Notes: generated by a model not told the origin, from the sequence alone. Shown: positions 18,726-28,099, counted from the first letter of the stretch. The stretch is 64,000 nt of DNA from Roseibium aquae (GCF_008711285.1 NZ_VXDC01000002.1:310001-374000), one strand, 5' to 3'. Made by a program: numbers and translations.

Positions 18726-20000
18726 GTGTCGATGGCCTCTATTCGGTTTCCGGGTTTGGAGCGTTTCACGGCAATGGGTGCCGCCGTCAGGCAGATTTTG
18801 CGGCGCGGGGTCCGGCCAGTGGCCGTAGCGCTGCTGGCGGCGGGTGTCCTTGCCGGGTGTCAGGCGGACGAGCTGGGCTATGGGCCAAAGCACAAGCGGC
18901 CGGTCAGTTCGGAGATCAAACACAAAATGGCCGAGCTCAACATGAGCCCCGGTTCGCCCATCATGATCCGGATCTTCAAACAGGAAAACGAACTGGAAGT
19001 CTGGAAACGGGCCCGTACGGGGCGTTTCGAGCTGCTTGAAAGTTTCGAGATCTGCAAGTGGTCCGGAGAACTGGGACCGAAGTTCAAGGAAGGCGACCGC
19101 CAGGCGCCGGAGGGATTTTACGAAATCACGCCGGGTCTCATGAACCCGAATTCCAGTTACCATCTGGCCTTCAATCTCGGATTTCCGAACAAGTTCGATC
19201 AGGCACACGGGCGCACCGGATCTCATCTGATGGTGCACGGCGCGTGCTCGTCGCGCGGCTGTTACGCCATGACAGATGCCCAGGTTCAGGATATCTTCGC
19301 CCTGGCAAGGGACAGTTTCGCCGGCGGGCAGAGGTCGTTTCAGGTGCAGGCGTTCCCGTTCCGCATGACACCGGAAAACATGGTCAAGCACCGGGATAGC
19401 GAGCATTTCGAATACTGGCAGATGCTCAAGGAAGGCTATGATCACTTCGAGGTCACCCGGACACCGCCGAATGTCGAAGTGTGCGACCGCCGTTACGTGT
19501 TTGATCCCGTTCCGCTTGTCGAAGGCGTGCCATTCCGCGCGACGGCGCAGTGTCCGGCATTCAAGAAGCCCGAGCGGGTCGAACAGCTTGTCGCCGCCAA
19601 ACAGCGCCGCGATCAGGAGGAATTCCAGCAGATCGTGGCACGGATTGAAGCGCGGGAGGAACGCGAGCAGCGCTGGGAGGAGCGCCAGAAGGCCATCGCA
19701 GGTCTGCTGACCATAGGCGGAGGCGCCGAGCAGGAGACGGCAGGTCCGGATACGCCCGCACAGGCTCCGGCCGGTGCATCGGTCGCGGTGGCCGAGGCGC
19801 TGGAACCGGCTCAACCGCAACAGCGGCCCGGTTCTGCCGTAGAGACCGCCTTCGCGGCGCCGTCGCAATCGGTCGGCAGCCGGACCACCTCTTTCTTCTC
19901 CCGGCTTATTCCGTTTGGCGGCAGCGATGACACAGCGGCCGCGGCCGCTGTAGCCGGCGATGCGGTCGGCGTGGTTCCCGCTCCAAAACCGCTGAATTGA
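18726..20000 (+). CDS. L,D-transpeptidase (YkuD-type) lipoprotein
   Basis: A 424-residue protein resembling the YafK/ErfK group, which cleaves or forms L,D bonds in peptidoglycan or its lipoprotein links. A long N-terminus leads to a lipobox LLAAGVLAGC (Cys45). The catalytic YkuD domain (about 70-260) shows FEICKWSGELGPK and the active-site motif HGACSSRGCYAMT with the nucleophilic Cys. A coiled, charged segment (about 280-330) and an Ala/Pro-rich tail follow. GTG at 18726 has GGAG six bases upstream; ATG at 18774 would give a shorter signal. Confidence 0.85.
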   Translation: MSMASIRFPGLERFTAMGAAVRQILRRGVRPVAVALLAAGVLAGCQADELGYGPKHKRPVSSEIKHKMAELNMSPGSPIMIRIFKQENELEVWKRARTGRFELLESFEICKWSGELGPKFKEGDRQAPEGFYEITPGLMNPNSSYHLAFNLGFPNKFDQAHGRTGSHLMVHGACSSRGCYAMTDAQVQDIFALARDSFAGGQRSFQVQAFPFRMTPENMVKHRDSEHFEYWQMLKEGYDHFEVTRTPPNVEVCDRRYVFDPVPLVEGVPFRATAQCPAFKKPERVEQLVAAKQRRDQEEFQQIVARIEAREEREQRWEERQKAIAGLLTIGGGAEQETAGPDTPAQAPAGASVAVAEALEPAQPQQRPGSAVETAFAAPSQSVGSRTTSFFSRLIPFGGSDDTAAAAAVAGDAVGVVPAPKPLN

Positions 20001-20266
20001 GTTCGGCGGGCCGACACCCGGGACTGGCTATTGGCGACAAACCGATCGATCCTTCGTCGGTTGAATCCGGGCGAGGTCCTTCAAACACCCCCGTCTCCGG
20101 GACAAAAACGCCGCCGGTTGACGGATCGGGCGCCGCCAAAACGCCCTTTCGGCTATCCGTCAGGACCGGTTCCGCAAAAGCGGGACTTTCCGGTACTGGC
20201 GGGTTTTGGCAGGCCTTGCCAAGCCTTTCAAGACCTTGCCAAAGCTTGCCGGTTTGACAACAAAGC

Positions 20267-21319
20267 TCAGCGGGGCATCAAGGCCCAATAATCGAAATCC
20301 AAAACGACATCACCGGTGTAGCTGCCATCAGGCATCTTGTGGGGGTGGTCGGTGCAGGGCTGGTTGCGGCTGGCGATGAGGCGCAGCCGAACCGCGCCAA
20401 CATCGCTTCGTCCCTCGATCTGCGCCATGTCCAGCACCTCGCTCCAGGCATAAATCGTGTCGCCAGCAAAGACCGGGGCGACATGCCGGCCGCCATTGAT
20501 CCCGGCGATATGAAACGCGTTGCCCAATCCGTTGAAGGAAAGCGCGCGCGCCAAGCTGATGATGTGGCCGCCATAGACCAGGCGCTTGCCGAACCGGCCA
20601 TGGGCTTCCGTGTGTTGATTGAAATGGACCTTGGCCGTGTTCTGGTAGAGCCGGGTCGCGATCTGATGCTCGGCTTCCTCAATGGTCATGCCGTCGACAT
20701 GGTCGATCCGTTCACCGACATGATAGTCGGCAAACCGGAACGGCGAGCCTGACAGATCATTGTCCCATTTGGCGCTATCGAGCAGGGGGACGGCATTGCC
20801 AAGTGCCTGGGGATCGATCACCGCGGGCAGATCCGGGACCACCGGGGCGGGCGCCGGGCTTCCCGGATCGCGTTTGCGCACCATGACCCAGCGGACATAG
20901 TCGAGAACCTCGGTGCCATCGGACGTGTATCCGGTCGAGCGGACATAAACGACCCCGGTTTTTCCGTTAGAGTTTTCCTTCAGTCCAATCACTTCCGAGA
21001 CGGCCGACAGTGTGTCTCCGGGATAGACCGGGGCAAGAAAACGGCCGCCCGCATAGCCGAGATTGGCCACCGCGTTCAGGGAAATATCGGGGACGGTTTT
21101 GCCGAAGACAATGTGGAAGGTCAGGAGATCGTCCACCGGTGCCCGGTCATAGCCCAGCATTTTGGCGAAAGCATCGGAGGATTGAACAGCGAAACGCGGG
21201 CCGTAGAGAGCAGTGTAGAGTGCGGCATCGCCCTCCGTTACCGTGCGCGGTGTGGCATGGCGGATTACCTGCCCCACTTGAAAATCCTCGAAATAGTTGC
21301 CCGGATTGGTTTTGGACAC
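20267..21319 (-). CDS. mch: Mesaconyl-CoA hydratase (beta-methylmalyl-CoA dehydratase)
   Basis: A 350-residue double-hotdog MaoC-type hydratase. N-terminal FEDFQVGQVIRHATPRTVTEGD and HIVFGKTVPDISLNAVANLGYAGGRF match Mch of the ethylmalonyl-CoA pathway, which converts mesaconyl-CoA to beta-methylmalyl-CoA. A second hotdog half begins around residue 185 with RFADYHVGERIDHVDGMT, and contains the catalytic-type segment QNTAKVHFNQH. It lies 90 bases after ecm on the same strand, which fixes the pathway assignment. Confidence 0.92.
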   Translation of the reverse strand: MSKTNPGNYFEDFQVGQVIRHATPRTVTEGDAALYTALYGPRFAVQSSDAFAKMLGYDRAPVDDLLTFHIVFGKTVPDISLNAVANLGYAGGRFLAPVYPGDTLSAVSEVIGLKENSNGKTGVVYVRSTGYTSDGTEVLDYVRWVMVRKRDPGSPAPAPVVPDLPAVIDPQALGNAVPLLDSAKWDNDLSGSPFRFADYHVGERIDHVDGMTIEEAEHQIATRLYQNTAKVHFNQHTEAHGRFGKRLVYGGHIISLARALSFNGLGNAFHIAGINGGRHVAPVFAGDTIYAWSEVLDMAQIEGRSDVGAVRLRLIASRNQPCTDHPHKMPDGSYTGDVVLDFDYWALMPR

Positions 21320-21409
21320 GGCTGATCCCCGTTTGTCGTCGTATGAGAAAGAGATGAAGGTCCCGCCGCCGCTTTTTGGAAGGCGGGATCGCCCCGGTGT
21401 CCGTTGCCG

Positions 21410-23401
21410 TCAAGCCGCCTGTTGAGACCCGGTCCCTGCGATTTTCACGATGTCGGCCATGATCTCGGTCAGTTGGAAGTTTTTCGGTGTGTAGACCGCC
21501 GCAACGCCCATGGCCTTCAGGCTGGCCGCGTCCTCATCGGGAATGATGCCGCCCACGATAACTGGAATGTCGTCGGCACCAGCTACGCGCAGGCGCTCCA
21601 TCACATCCCGCACAAGAGCGAGATGCGACCCCGAAAGGATCGACAGGCCAATGACATGGACATCTTCTTCAATCGCCGCATTCACGATCTGGGCCGGGGT
21701 GAGGCGAATACCTTCGTAGACCACTTCCATGCCGCAATCGCGGGCCCGTACGGCAATCTGTTCCGCGCCATTGGAATGACCGTCGAGCCCCGGCTTCCCG
21801 ACCAGGAACTTGAGCCGCCGCCCCAGGGTCTTGGAGACCGCATCAACATCCTTGCGGACCGCCTCGAGATCGCCCGAATCGTCGCGGACCGATTGCCCGA
21901 CCCCGGTCGGTGCCCGGTACTCTCCAAAGATGTCGCGCAGTGTCCGGCCCCATTCGCCCGTGGTCACGCCGGCTTTGGCGGCGGCGATCGAAGGTTCCAT
22001 GATGTTGCGCCCTTCGCTTGCCGCGGATTTGAGTTCGGCAAGAGCTTGATCAACAGCTGCCTGACTACGCGCGTCCCGCCAGGCCTTGATCTTTTCGATT
22101 GCCTCAGCTTCGACGTGTTCAGGAACCGTGAGGATCCCGCCGTCTTCGCCAGTGGCGAGGGGCGAGGGCTCGGTTTCGATGTATTTGTTCACACCGACGA
22201 CGATCTGGTTGCCCGTTTCGATCCCGGACAATCGCGCGGTGTTGGCTTCGACAAGCTTGCGCTTCATGTAGCTGGATTCAACCGCCGCCACCGCGCCGCC
22301 CATGTCGTCGATGCGCGCCAATTCTTCGCGGGCTTCGTCCTTCAGGGCTTCCACCTTGCGGGTGATCTCGCTGGAGCCATCGAAGATGTCGCCGTATTCA
22401 AGCAGGTCGGTCTCGAAGGCAACGATCTGCTGCATGCGCAAGGACCATTGCTGATCGAACGGGCGGGGCAGGCCGAGAGCTTCGTTCCAGGCGGGCAGCT
22501 GGACCGCCCGGGCGCGGGCATTCTTGGACAGAACCACGGCCAGCATCTCGATCAGGATGCGGTAGACGTTGTTCTCCGGCTGCTGTTCGGTCAGGCCGAG
22601 TGAGTTCACCTGAACGCCATAGCGGAACCGCCGGTAGCGCTCGTCCTCGATGCCGTAGCGTTCGCGGCAGATTTCATCCCACAGCTCCGTGAACGCGCGC
22701 ATCTTGCACAGCTCGGTGACGAAACGCATGCCGGCATTGACGAAAAAGGAGATCCGTCCGACGGCCTTGGGGAAATCCTTTTCAGGGATGGAGCCGCCGG
22801 CTTTCAAATTGTCGAGAATGGCGATCGCAGTCGCGAGCGCATAGGACAGTTCCTGAACCGGTGTCGCCCCTGCTTCCTGCAAATGGTAGGAGCAGACATT
22901 CATCGGGTTCCATTTTGGCATGTTGGAGTAGGTCCAGGCGATCACGTCCGTGGTCAGGCGCAGAGACGGCGCGGGCGGAAAGACATAAGTCCCGCGCGAG
23001 AGATACTCCTTGATGATGTCATTTTGGGTCGTCCCGGACAAAAGCGAACGGTCCGCGCCTTGTTCATCGGCCGCGGCGATATAAAGAGACAGCAGCCAGG
23101 GCGCGGTCGCGTTGATCGTCATCGATGTGTTCATGCGCTCCAAGGGAATGTCCTGGAACAAGGTGCGCATGTCACCCAGATGCGCGACAGGCACGCCGAC
23201 TTTCCCGACCTCGCCGCGGGCCAACAAATCATCTGGGTCGTAACCGGTCTGTGTCGGAAGGTCGAACGCCACCGACAGGCCCGTCTGCCCCTTGGCGAGA
23301 TTGGTCCGGTACAGCTTGTTGCTTTCCGCTGCCGTCGAATGGCCGGCATAGGTTCGGAAAATCCAGGGGCGGTCGCGCTCGGGGACATCCGGCAGGGTCA
23401 T
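21410..23401 (-). CDS. ecm: Ethylmalonyl-CoA mutase
   Basis: A 663-residue adenosylcobalamin-dependent mutase converting ethylmalonyl-CoA to methylsuccinyl-CoA (Ecm, also called MeaA). The catalytic barrel shows TGLSVAFDLPTQTGYD, MTINATAPWLLSLY and GTTQNDIIKEYLSRGTYVFP. The C-terminal cobalamin domain has the lower-ligand motif DGHSNG, then SILSGSH and VIVGGIIP. Both domains are on one chain, unlike some methylmalonyl-CoA mutases. The frame is open to 23521, but the ATG at 23401 fits the family start. Confidence 0.95.
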   Translation of the reverse strand: MTLPDVPERDRPWIFRTYAGHSTAAESNKLYRTNLAKGQTGLSVAFDLPTQTGYDPDDLLARGEVGKVGVPVAHLGDMRTLFQDIPLERMNTSMTINATAPWLLSLYIAAADEQGADRSLLSGTTQNDIIKEYLSRGTYVFPPAPSLRLTTDVIAWTYSNMPKWNPMNVCSYHLQEAGATPVQELSYALATAIAILDNLKAGGSIPEKDFPKAVGRISFFVNAGMRFVTELCKMRAFTELWDEICRERYGIEDERYRRFRYGVQVNSLGLTEQQPENNVYRILIEMLAVVLSKNARARAVQLPAWNEALGLPRPFDQQWSLRMQQIVAFETDLLEYGDIFDGSSEITRKVEALKDEAREELARIDDMGGAVAAVESSYMKRKLVEANTARLSGIETGNQIVVGVNKYIETEPSPLATGEDGGILTVPEHVEAEAIEKIKAWRDARSQAAVDQALAELKSAASEGRNIMEPSIAAAKAGVTTGEWGRTLRDIFGEYRAPTGVGQSVRDDSGDLEAVRKDVDAVSKTLGRRLKFLVGKPGLDGHSNGAEQIAVRARDCGMEVVYEGIRLTPAQIVNAAIEEDVHVIGLSILSGSHLALVRDVMERLRVAGADDIPVIVGGIIPDEDAASLKAMGVAAVYTPKNFQLTEIMADIVKIAGTGSQQAA

Positions 23402-23532
23402 CGGTCTCTCCTTCGAAAGGGCCTCTTCGGTGGCATCGCCTCCGGCGCCCCTGTGTCTCGCATGCGGCAAGCAGCGGCTTCCGTTCACGTAAATTTTGCC
23501 GGTTTCCGTTCCCGGCTGCAAAGCCTTTTTCC

Positions 23533-23543
23533 TTGCAATGCAA
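23533..23543. promoter_or_regulatory. Candidate operator between ecm and ccr
   Basis: An 11-bp perfect palindrome, TTGCA and TGCAA around one base, lies in the 300-base divergent region between ecm-mch and ccr. TTGCAA-rich sites are known for the PccR/RamB-type acyl-CoA regulators of alphaproteobacteria, so a shared regulator is possible. The rest of the region holds no gene. Confidence 0.4.
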
Positions 23544-23701
23544 AAATGCGTGCCGTCTCAAACGCAAGTTAAGCAATAGTCGTATGGAAAGGGGCTCGGT
23601 TTTGAACAATAGTTGCGCATCTTTGCGGATTGCTTCGCCGGGTGCTGTGCGTGTGCGAAGTAAGGTCTCAAGATAAGGTTTTGGGCCTGGAGGACAGTTT
23701 C

Positions 23702-24997
23702 ATGACGGCGACAGCCGAGGCGAACGACAACCGAACCAAGGAGGACACTCCGGTGAAGGACCTTTACGAGATCGGAGAAATCCCGCCGCTCGGGCACGTG
23801 CCGAAGAACATGTATGCTTGGGTGGTCCGCCGCGAACGTCACGGTCCGCCGGAACAGGCGATGCAACTGGAGGTCCTGCCGACCTGGGAGCCGGACAGTC
23901 ACGAGGTTCTGGTTCTCGTGATGGCGGCCGGGGTCAATTACAACGGCATCTGGGCCTGCCTTGGCCAGCCGGTGTCGGTTTTCGACGGCCACAAGGCGCC
24001 CTACGCGGTGTTCGGTTCGGATGCTGCTGGCATCGTCTGGAAGGTCGGAGAGAAGGTGAAAAACTGGAAGGTGGGCGACGAGGTCGTCATTCACTGCAAC
24101 CAGGACGACGGTGATGACGAGGAATGCAATGGCGGCGATCCCATGTTTTCGCCGAGCCAGCGGATCTGGGGCTATGAGACGCCGGAAGGCTCGTTTGCCC
24201 AGTTCACCCGCGTTCAGGCCCAACAGCTCATGCCGCGCCCCAAGCACCTGACCTGGGAGGAAAGCGCCTGCTACACGCTGACGCTGGCGACGGCCTATCG
24301 GATGCTGTTCGGCCACCATCCCCATGAATTGAAACCCGGCCAGAACGTTCTTGTCTGGGGGGCGTCCGGCGGACTGGGATCCTACGCGATCCAGCTGATC
24401 AACACAGCCGGCGCCAATGCCATCGGCATCATTTCCGATGAGGACAAGCGCCAGTTTGTTCTCGATCTGGGTGCCAAGGGCGTGATCAACCGCAAGGAGT
24501 TCAACTGCTGGGGCGAACTGCCGGCGGTCGGGTCGCCGGAATATGGCGAGTGGTTCAAGGAAGCACGCCGCTTCGGAAAGGCCATTTGGGACATCACCGG
24601 CAAGGGCAACAACGTCGATATCGTGTTCGAGCACCCAGGCGCGGCCACGTTCCCTGTCTCGACATTCGTGTGCAAGAAGGGCGGCATGGTCGTCATTTGC
24701 GCCGGGACAAGCGGTTTCAACTGCACCTTTGATGTGCGCTACATGTGGATGCATCAAAAGCGGCTTCAGGGGTCGCATTTCGCTCATCTGAAGCAGGCAT
24801 CGGCGGCCAACAGACTGATGATCGAGCGCCGGATCGATCCTTACATGTCCGAAGTCTTCTCTTGGGATCAGATCCCGAAGGCGCACACCAAGATGTGGAA
24901 AAACGAGCATGCTCCCGGCAACATGGCGGTTCTTGTCAGCGCGCCGACGACAGGCCTTCGAACCCTTGAAGATGCAATGGACGCGGCGACCCGCTGA
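23702..24997 (+). CDS. ccr: Crotonyl-CoA carboxylase/reductase
   Basis: A 431-residue zinc-free medium-chain dehydrogenase that reductively carboxylates crotonyl-CoA to ethylmalonyl-CoA with NADPH, the hallmark step of the ethylmalonyl-CoA pathway. Recognisable are MYAWVVRRERHGPP, GVNYNGIWACLGQPVSVF, FGSDAAGIVWKVG, WGYETPEGSFAQF and the cofactor motif VWGASGGLGSYAIQL. The start at 23702 follows GGAGGA; the frame extends upstream to 23630 without family similarity. It is divergent from ecm-mch and has its own terminator. Confidence 0.97.
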   Translation: MTATAEANDNRTKEDTPVKDLYEIGEIPPLGHVPKNMYAWVVRRERHGPPEQAMQLEVLPTWEPDSHEVLVLVMAAGVNYNGIWACLGQPVSVFDGHKAPYAVFGSDAAGIVWKVGEKVKNWKVGDEVVIHCNQDDGDDEECNGGDPMFSPSQRIWGYETPEGSFAQFTRVQAQQLMPRPKHLTWEESACYTLTLATAYRMLFGHHPHELKPGQNVLVWGASGGLGSYAIQLINTAGANAIGIISDEDKRQFVLDLGAKGVINRKEFNCWGELPAVGSPEYGEWFKEARRFGKAIWDITGKGNNVDIVFEHPGAATFPVSTFVCKKGGMVVICAGTSGFNCTFDVRYMWMHQKRLQGSHFAHLKQASAANRLMIERRIDPYMSEVFSWDQIPKAHTKMWKNEHAPGNMAVLVSAPTTGLRTLEDAMDAATR

Positions 24998-25047
24998 TCG
25001 ATCTCCCGCCTTGATCTCCCCGCTCACCCTGGTGAGCAGCCCTGCCT

Positions 25048-25076
25048 GCGGCCCGCTTTTTGCGGGCCGCTTTTTT
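25048..25076 (+). terminator. Rho-independent terminator of ccr
   Basis: GCGGCCCGC and GCGGGCCGC form a perfect 9-bp stem around a T5 loop, followed by six T. The T-run overlaps the stop codon of the convergent response regulator. Confidence 0.9.
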
Positions 25077-25875
25077 AGGTCATGGCGAACACCCTGACCT
25101 GCTTGGAAAAATGCGAATGCCGCAGGCCAAATACGTGGTGAAGGATGGAATCGACATCTGCTGGGTAAAAGGGCTTGCGCAGAAAGGCGCGGGCACCGAC
25201 ACGCTCGGCCGCTTTGTCTAGCGTTTCGTTCATTTCCGTGGACATGAGGATCACATCCGTTCCCCGGGTATAGGCGGCAAGCTTTTCCGCCAGTTCGATC
25301 CCGTTCATGTTCGGCATGTTGAAATCGGTGAAAATGATCCTGTAGGGCTTGTCCCGCACCATTTTCACGGCGGTTTCGCCATCCTCGGCTTCCTCAATCT
25401 TCAAGTCGAAGATGCTCTTGTCCAGAACCTTGCGGACGATCCGGCGGACCGTTGCCGAATCATCGACGACAAGAACCTGATATTCCAGCTGAATCGCCTC
25501 GTAGGTCTCGATAACCTGGCGCACTTGTCCGTTGTTGAAAGGCTTCGACAGGAAATCATAAGCCCCGAAGGATTTGAGTTTTTCCTCAGCCGATTCCGAC
25601 AGACGATCCGACATGGATATCGCGAAGGTTTTCGCGCCCATCACATGAATGGCCGCCATGACCTCGACACCGCTCAACTGAGGCATGTTGATGTCGAGAA
25701 AGGCGATGTCATAGGCAGACTTGGTGAGGTGCTGCACCGTATCCTGACCGTTATGGGTCAAGGTGATATCGAATTTCCGGCCGGTTGCCTCAAGGGCCCG
25801 CGCCACGAACTTGCAAACCGTCACGGAGTCATCTGCGATGATGACCTTGATGTTCTTATCGTTCGGCCAATCCAT
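25075..25875 (-). CDS. Response regulator with two receiver domains
   Basis: A 266-residue protein made of two CheY-like receiver domains and nothing else. Domain 1 (about 8-125) has acidic pair IADDS, phosphoacceptor in AFLDINMP, Ser in AISMSD and Lys in SKPF. Domain 2 (about 132-255) has VVDDSATVRRI, phosphoacceptor in IFTDFNMP, LMSTEMN and RKPF. All phosphotransfer residues are intact in both. No kinase or output domain gene is adjacent. A role in phosphorelay or chemotaxis-like signalling is inference. Confidence 0.9.
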   Translation of the reverse strand: MDWPNDKNIKVIIADDSVTVCKFVARALEATGRKFDITLTHNGQDTVQHLTKSAYDIAFLDINMPQLSGVEVMAAIHVMGAKTFAISMSDRLSESAEEKLKSFGAYDFLSKPFNNGQVRQVIETYEAIQLEYQVLVVDDSATVRRIVRKVLDKSIFDLKIEEAEDGETAVKMVRDKPYRIIFTDFNMPNMNGIELAEKLAAYTRGTDVILMSTEMNETLDKAAERVGARAFLRKPFYPADVDSILHHVFGLRHSHFSKQVRVFAMT

Positions 25876-26115
25876 ACTTTCGGATCGCTTGTCCAGCCTC
25901 AGCCGGTTGGTTTGTCACCTCTACCCAACGACTGGGACTTCCTGAACCTTACAGTAACATGGAGGTTCTTTACCAATTGTTAGAATACAGTACCGTCATA
26001 CACCAGAGTCTATGACCTGCTTGTGATTGTTGCCCATTCAGGGCATAGGAGAAATCTGGTGGGCGCCCCCTTATATTTGCTACGCTCGCATTTCGAAAAG
26101 GGATCCTTGCCGATC

Positions 26116-26643
26116 ATGCCGTCCTTCCGTTTCCCTAGGCTCGTCTGGTTGCTGGCCTGTGTGCTTGCCGTGGCTTCGTGTGCGGCGGACCAAGATATCA
26201 CGCCGCCCTTTTATCAATCCATGGCACGTGTCGATGCCGAAGTTGACGCGGCGACGGCAGCCCAGATGATTTCGCACTACCGGTCGAACAACGGCCTGCC
26301 GCCGGTCACGGCGGACCCGGTGCTGTCACGTCTTGCGCGGGAGCAAGCGGTTGCCATGGCCCGAGCTGGCACGGTCCGCACATCTTTGGCAAGTGAAAGG
26401 CAATTGAACCGCCGGATGGCGGAGATCGGGCAGGCGAATGTGCCCGCCGTTGAGAATGTCAGCGCTGGCTATCATACGATTGCGGAGGCCTTTTCGGGGT
26501 GGCGGGAGTCCCCGCAGCATAACAAAGTCATGTTGAATGCCGAGGCGACGCGGCTCGGCATTGCCACGGCCTATGCGCCAGGTTCGAAGCACCGAGTATT
26601 CTGGGCCCTGATCATGGCCGGCCCCGCCGCGCCGGTGCAGTAG
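26116..26643 (+). CDS. CAP (SCP-like) domain lipoprotein
   Basis: A 175-residue lipoprotein with signal and lipobox VCVLAVASC-like ending (read LLACVLAVASCA, Cys21), then a CAP domain: AQMISHYRSNNGLPPVTADPVLSRLAREQA and GWRESPQHNKVML, the bacterial form of the family. Function unknown; bacterial CAP proteins are exported. The ATG at 26116 starts the signal peptide; the frame is open from 26023 without sense. It ends 25 bases before the convergent SH3 gene. Confidence 0.82.
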   Translation: MPSFRFPRLVWLLACVLAVASCAADQDITPPFYQSMARVDAEVDAATAAQMISHYRSNNGLPPVTADPVLSRLAREQAVAMARAGTVRTSLASERQLNRRMAEIGQANVPAVENVSAGYHTIAEAFSGWRESPQHNKVMLNAEATRLGIATAYAPGSKHRVFWALIMAGPAAPVQ

Positions 26644-26668
26644 TTCTCCGGCAAACGGCGCGCGGGCC

Positions 26669-27076
26669 CTACCAGCGCGGCGCGGGGTAGATCGGGCCTG
26701 GCCTTACCACCACTGGCGGCTGGCGGTAGACCGGATAGTTCCGATGGTAGCGGCGCACGCCAATATACCCGCCGGCATTCGGAATCGGGCTACCGTAATA
26801 CGGACCTTCCGCGGCATAGGAGAGGTACCGGCCGGAGACCCATCCCCTTGCGGTCGTGAATGCGGCATCGCACCATCCGTAGTCTGCTGTGCAGCCGAAA
26901 ATCGTGACCCCCGCGCCGCGCGGCAATGTCGTCAACACAGGGTAGTTTGTGCCCGGACCGGCACGCATGTTGAGGTCCGCGGTCGTGTAGGCGATGGCCG
27001 GACGCGTTTGCGCCAAGGCAGGCACCGCGAACAGGGTCAAAACAACACAAGCAAATGCAAGACGCATGACGGCCAT
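26669..27076 (-). CDS. Secreted bacterial SH3-domain protein
   Basis: A 135-residue protein with a signal peptide (LAFACVVLTLFAVPALAQ) and one bacterial SH3 domain (about 27-85: TTADLNMRAGPGTNYPVLTTLPRG and VTIFGCTADYGWCDAAF). The C-terminal third is rich in Tyr, Pro, Arg and Gly. SH3b domains often bind peptidoglycan. It lies 129 bases downstream of the GH25 gene's end on the same strand side, among other envelope genes; binding target not known. Confidence 0.85.
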   Translation of the reverse strand: MAVMRLAFACVVLTLFAVPALAQTRPAIAYTTADLNMRAGPGTNYPVLTTLPRGAGVTIFGCTADYGWCDAAFTTARGWVSGRYLSYAAEGPYYGSPIPNAGGYIGVRRYHRNYPVYRQPPVVVRPGPIYPAPRW

Positions 27077-27205
27077 GGTCGGCTCCAGGGTTCAATGGCA
27101 GATGCCCGGATCATCGCGAGTGATCGTGGCGAAACAATAACGCTGCCCTGAAAGACGTGGGAAACCGCACGCCGCCGGCCGATAGCGGCCGGGCGGTGTC
27201 GAAAG

Positions 27206-27937
27206 CTACCGCTGCAACTCGCCGTTCAGCCACTTGCGGAACTGCGAGCGCGTTCCGTAAAACGCATTCCGGTCCACATTCCCCTTGACGCCGTCGACGC
27301 GGCCCTCCGCCGTATATTGCCAGAAGAACCAGTCATCACGCCCTTCATAGATCCGGTTCGGGAAGGCCGCGACGGATCTGATCCAGAACTGCTCGTCCTT
27401 GAATGCTCCGACGAGCCGGTCACGGTGGAAGTCGACGGTCGCATAAATGACCGGCCGTTTGCCGTAGTGCCGTTCCATCTCATCGAGGAAGTAGATCATG
27501 TCCCGCAGGATTTCATCCCGTGGCGGGCGGATCTGGCAGGATCTTGAATGCCCGTTCCATTCCATATCGAGAACGAGTGGCAGGGCCGTCGGGTCCACCG
27601 GTACGATCTGCTTGACCCAGTCGACCTGTTCCTCAACCGGACGGCAGAAATAGTAGAAATGATAGGCCCCGCGCGGAACCCCGGCTTCGCGCGCGCCGGT
27701 CCAGTTGTCGAGAAACCGCCGGTCGGCGTGGTCTCCGCCTTCGGTGGACTTGATCCAGGCGAATTCCGTCCCGGCGCGCTTGACGGCGTGCCAGTCGATT
27801 TCGCCCTGCCAATGGGAGACGTCAATTCCGTGAACCGGATAGTCCTCCGGCGTCGGGTCGGGGAAATCGTAGGCCGAACAGGCGGCGAGCAGGAAAGCGC
27901 CGGCCAGGGCGTAAATCGTCTTGATCATGAAGCGCAC
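27206..27937 (-). CDS. Glycoside hydrolase family 25 lysozyme, lipoprotein
   Basis: A 243-residue lipoprotein (AGAFLLAAC, Cys20) with a GH25 muramidase domain. HGIDVSHWQGEIDW carries the first conserved Asp, and LDMEWNG holds the Asp-x-Glu catalytic pair; GAYHFYYF and PVIYATVDFHRDRL are further family strands, and WFFWQYTAEGRVDG ends the barrel. It would hydrolyse peptidoglycan glycan strands in the periplasm. Start ATG at 27937 or 27928. Confidence 0.9.
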   Translation of the reverse strand: MRFMIKTIYALAGAFLLAACSAYDFPDPTPEDYPVHGIDVSHWQGEIDWHAVKRAGTEFAWIKSTEGGDHADRRFLDNWTGAREAGVPRGAYHFYYFCRPVEEQVDWVKQIVPVDPTALPLVLDMEWNGHSRSCQIRPPRDEILRDMIYFLDEMERHYGKRPVIYATVDFHRDRLVGAFKDEQFWIRSVAAFPNRIYEGRDDWFFWQYTAEGRVDGVKGNVDRNAFYGTRSQFRKWLNGELQR

Positions 27938-28099
27938 AGCGATCCGTCCGGTTAATGCTTGGTGAATCTAACCGGTAAAATGCTGCCGTTTTCCTAATAA
28001 GCTTCGGAATTGGTGCGCTTGTGCCGGGAATTTGCCGACCCAACGGCTTTTTGCGTCTGATCAAGGCCGAACCGGAAAATCGCTGCAATCCTTCTTCCC

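Noticed and set aside
20001-20266. A CCTTGCCAA-like repeat in the gap after the L,D-transpeptidase gene
   Set aside because: Units are short and irregular, no spacer regularity as in CRISPR, and composition alone could explain it.
21404-22603. A 399-codon plus-strand frame across the ecm gene
   Set aside because: It is antisense to a well-identified enzyme; high-GC coding sequence often leaves a long open antisense frame.
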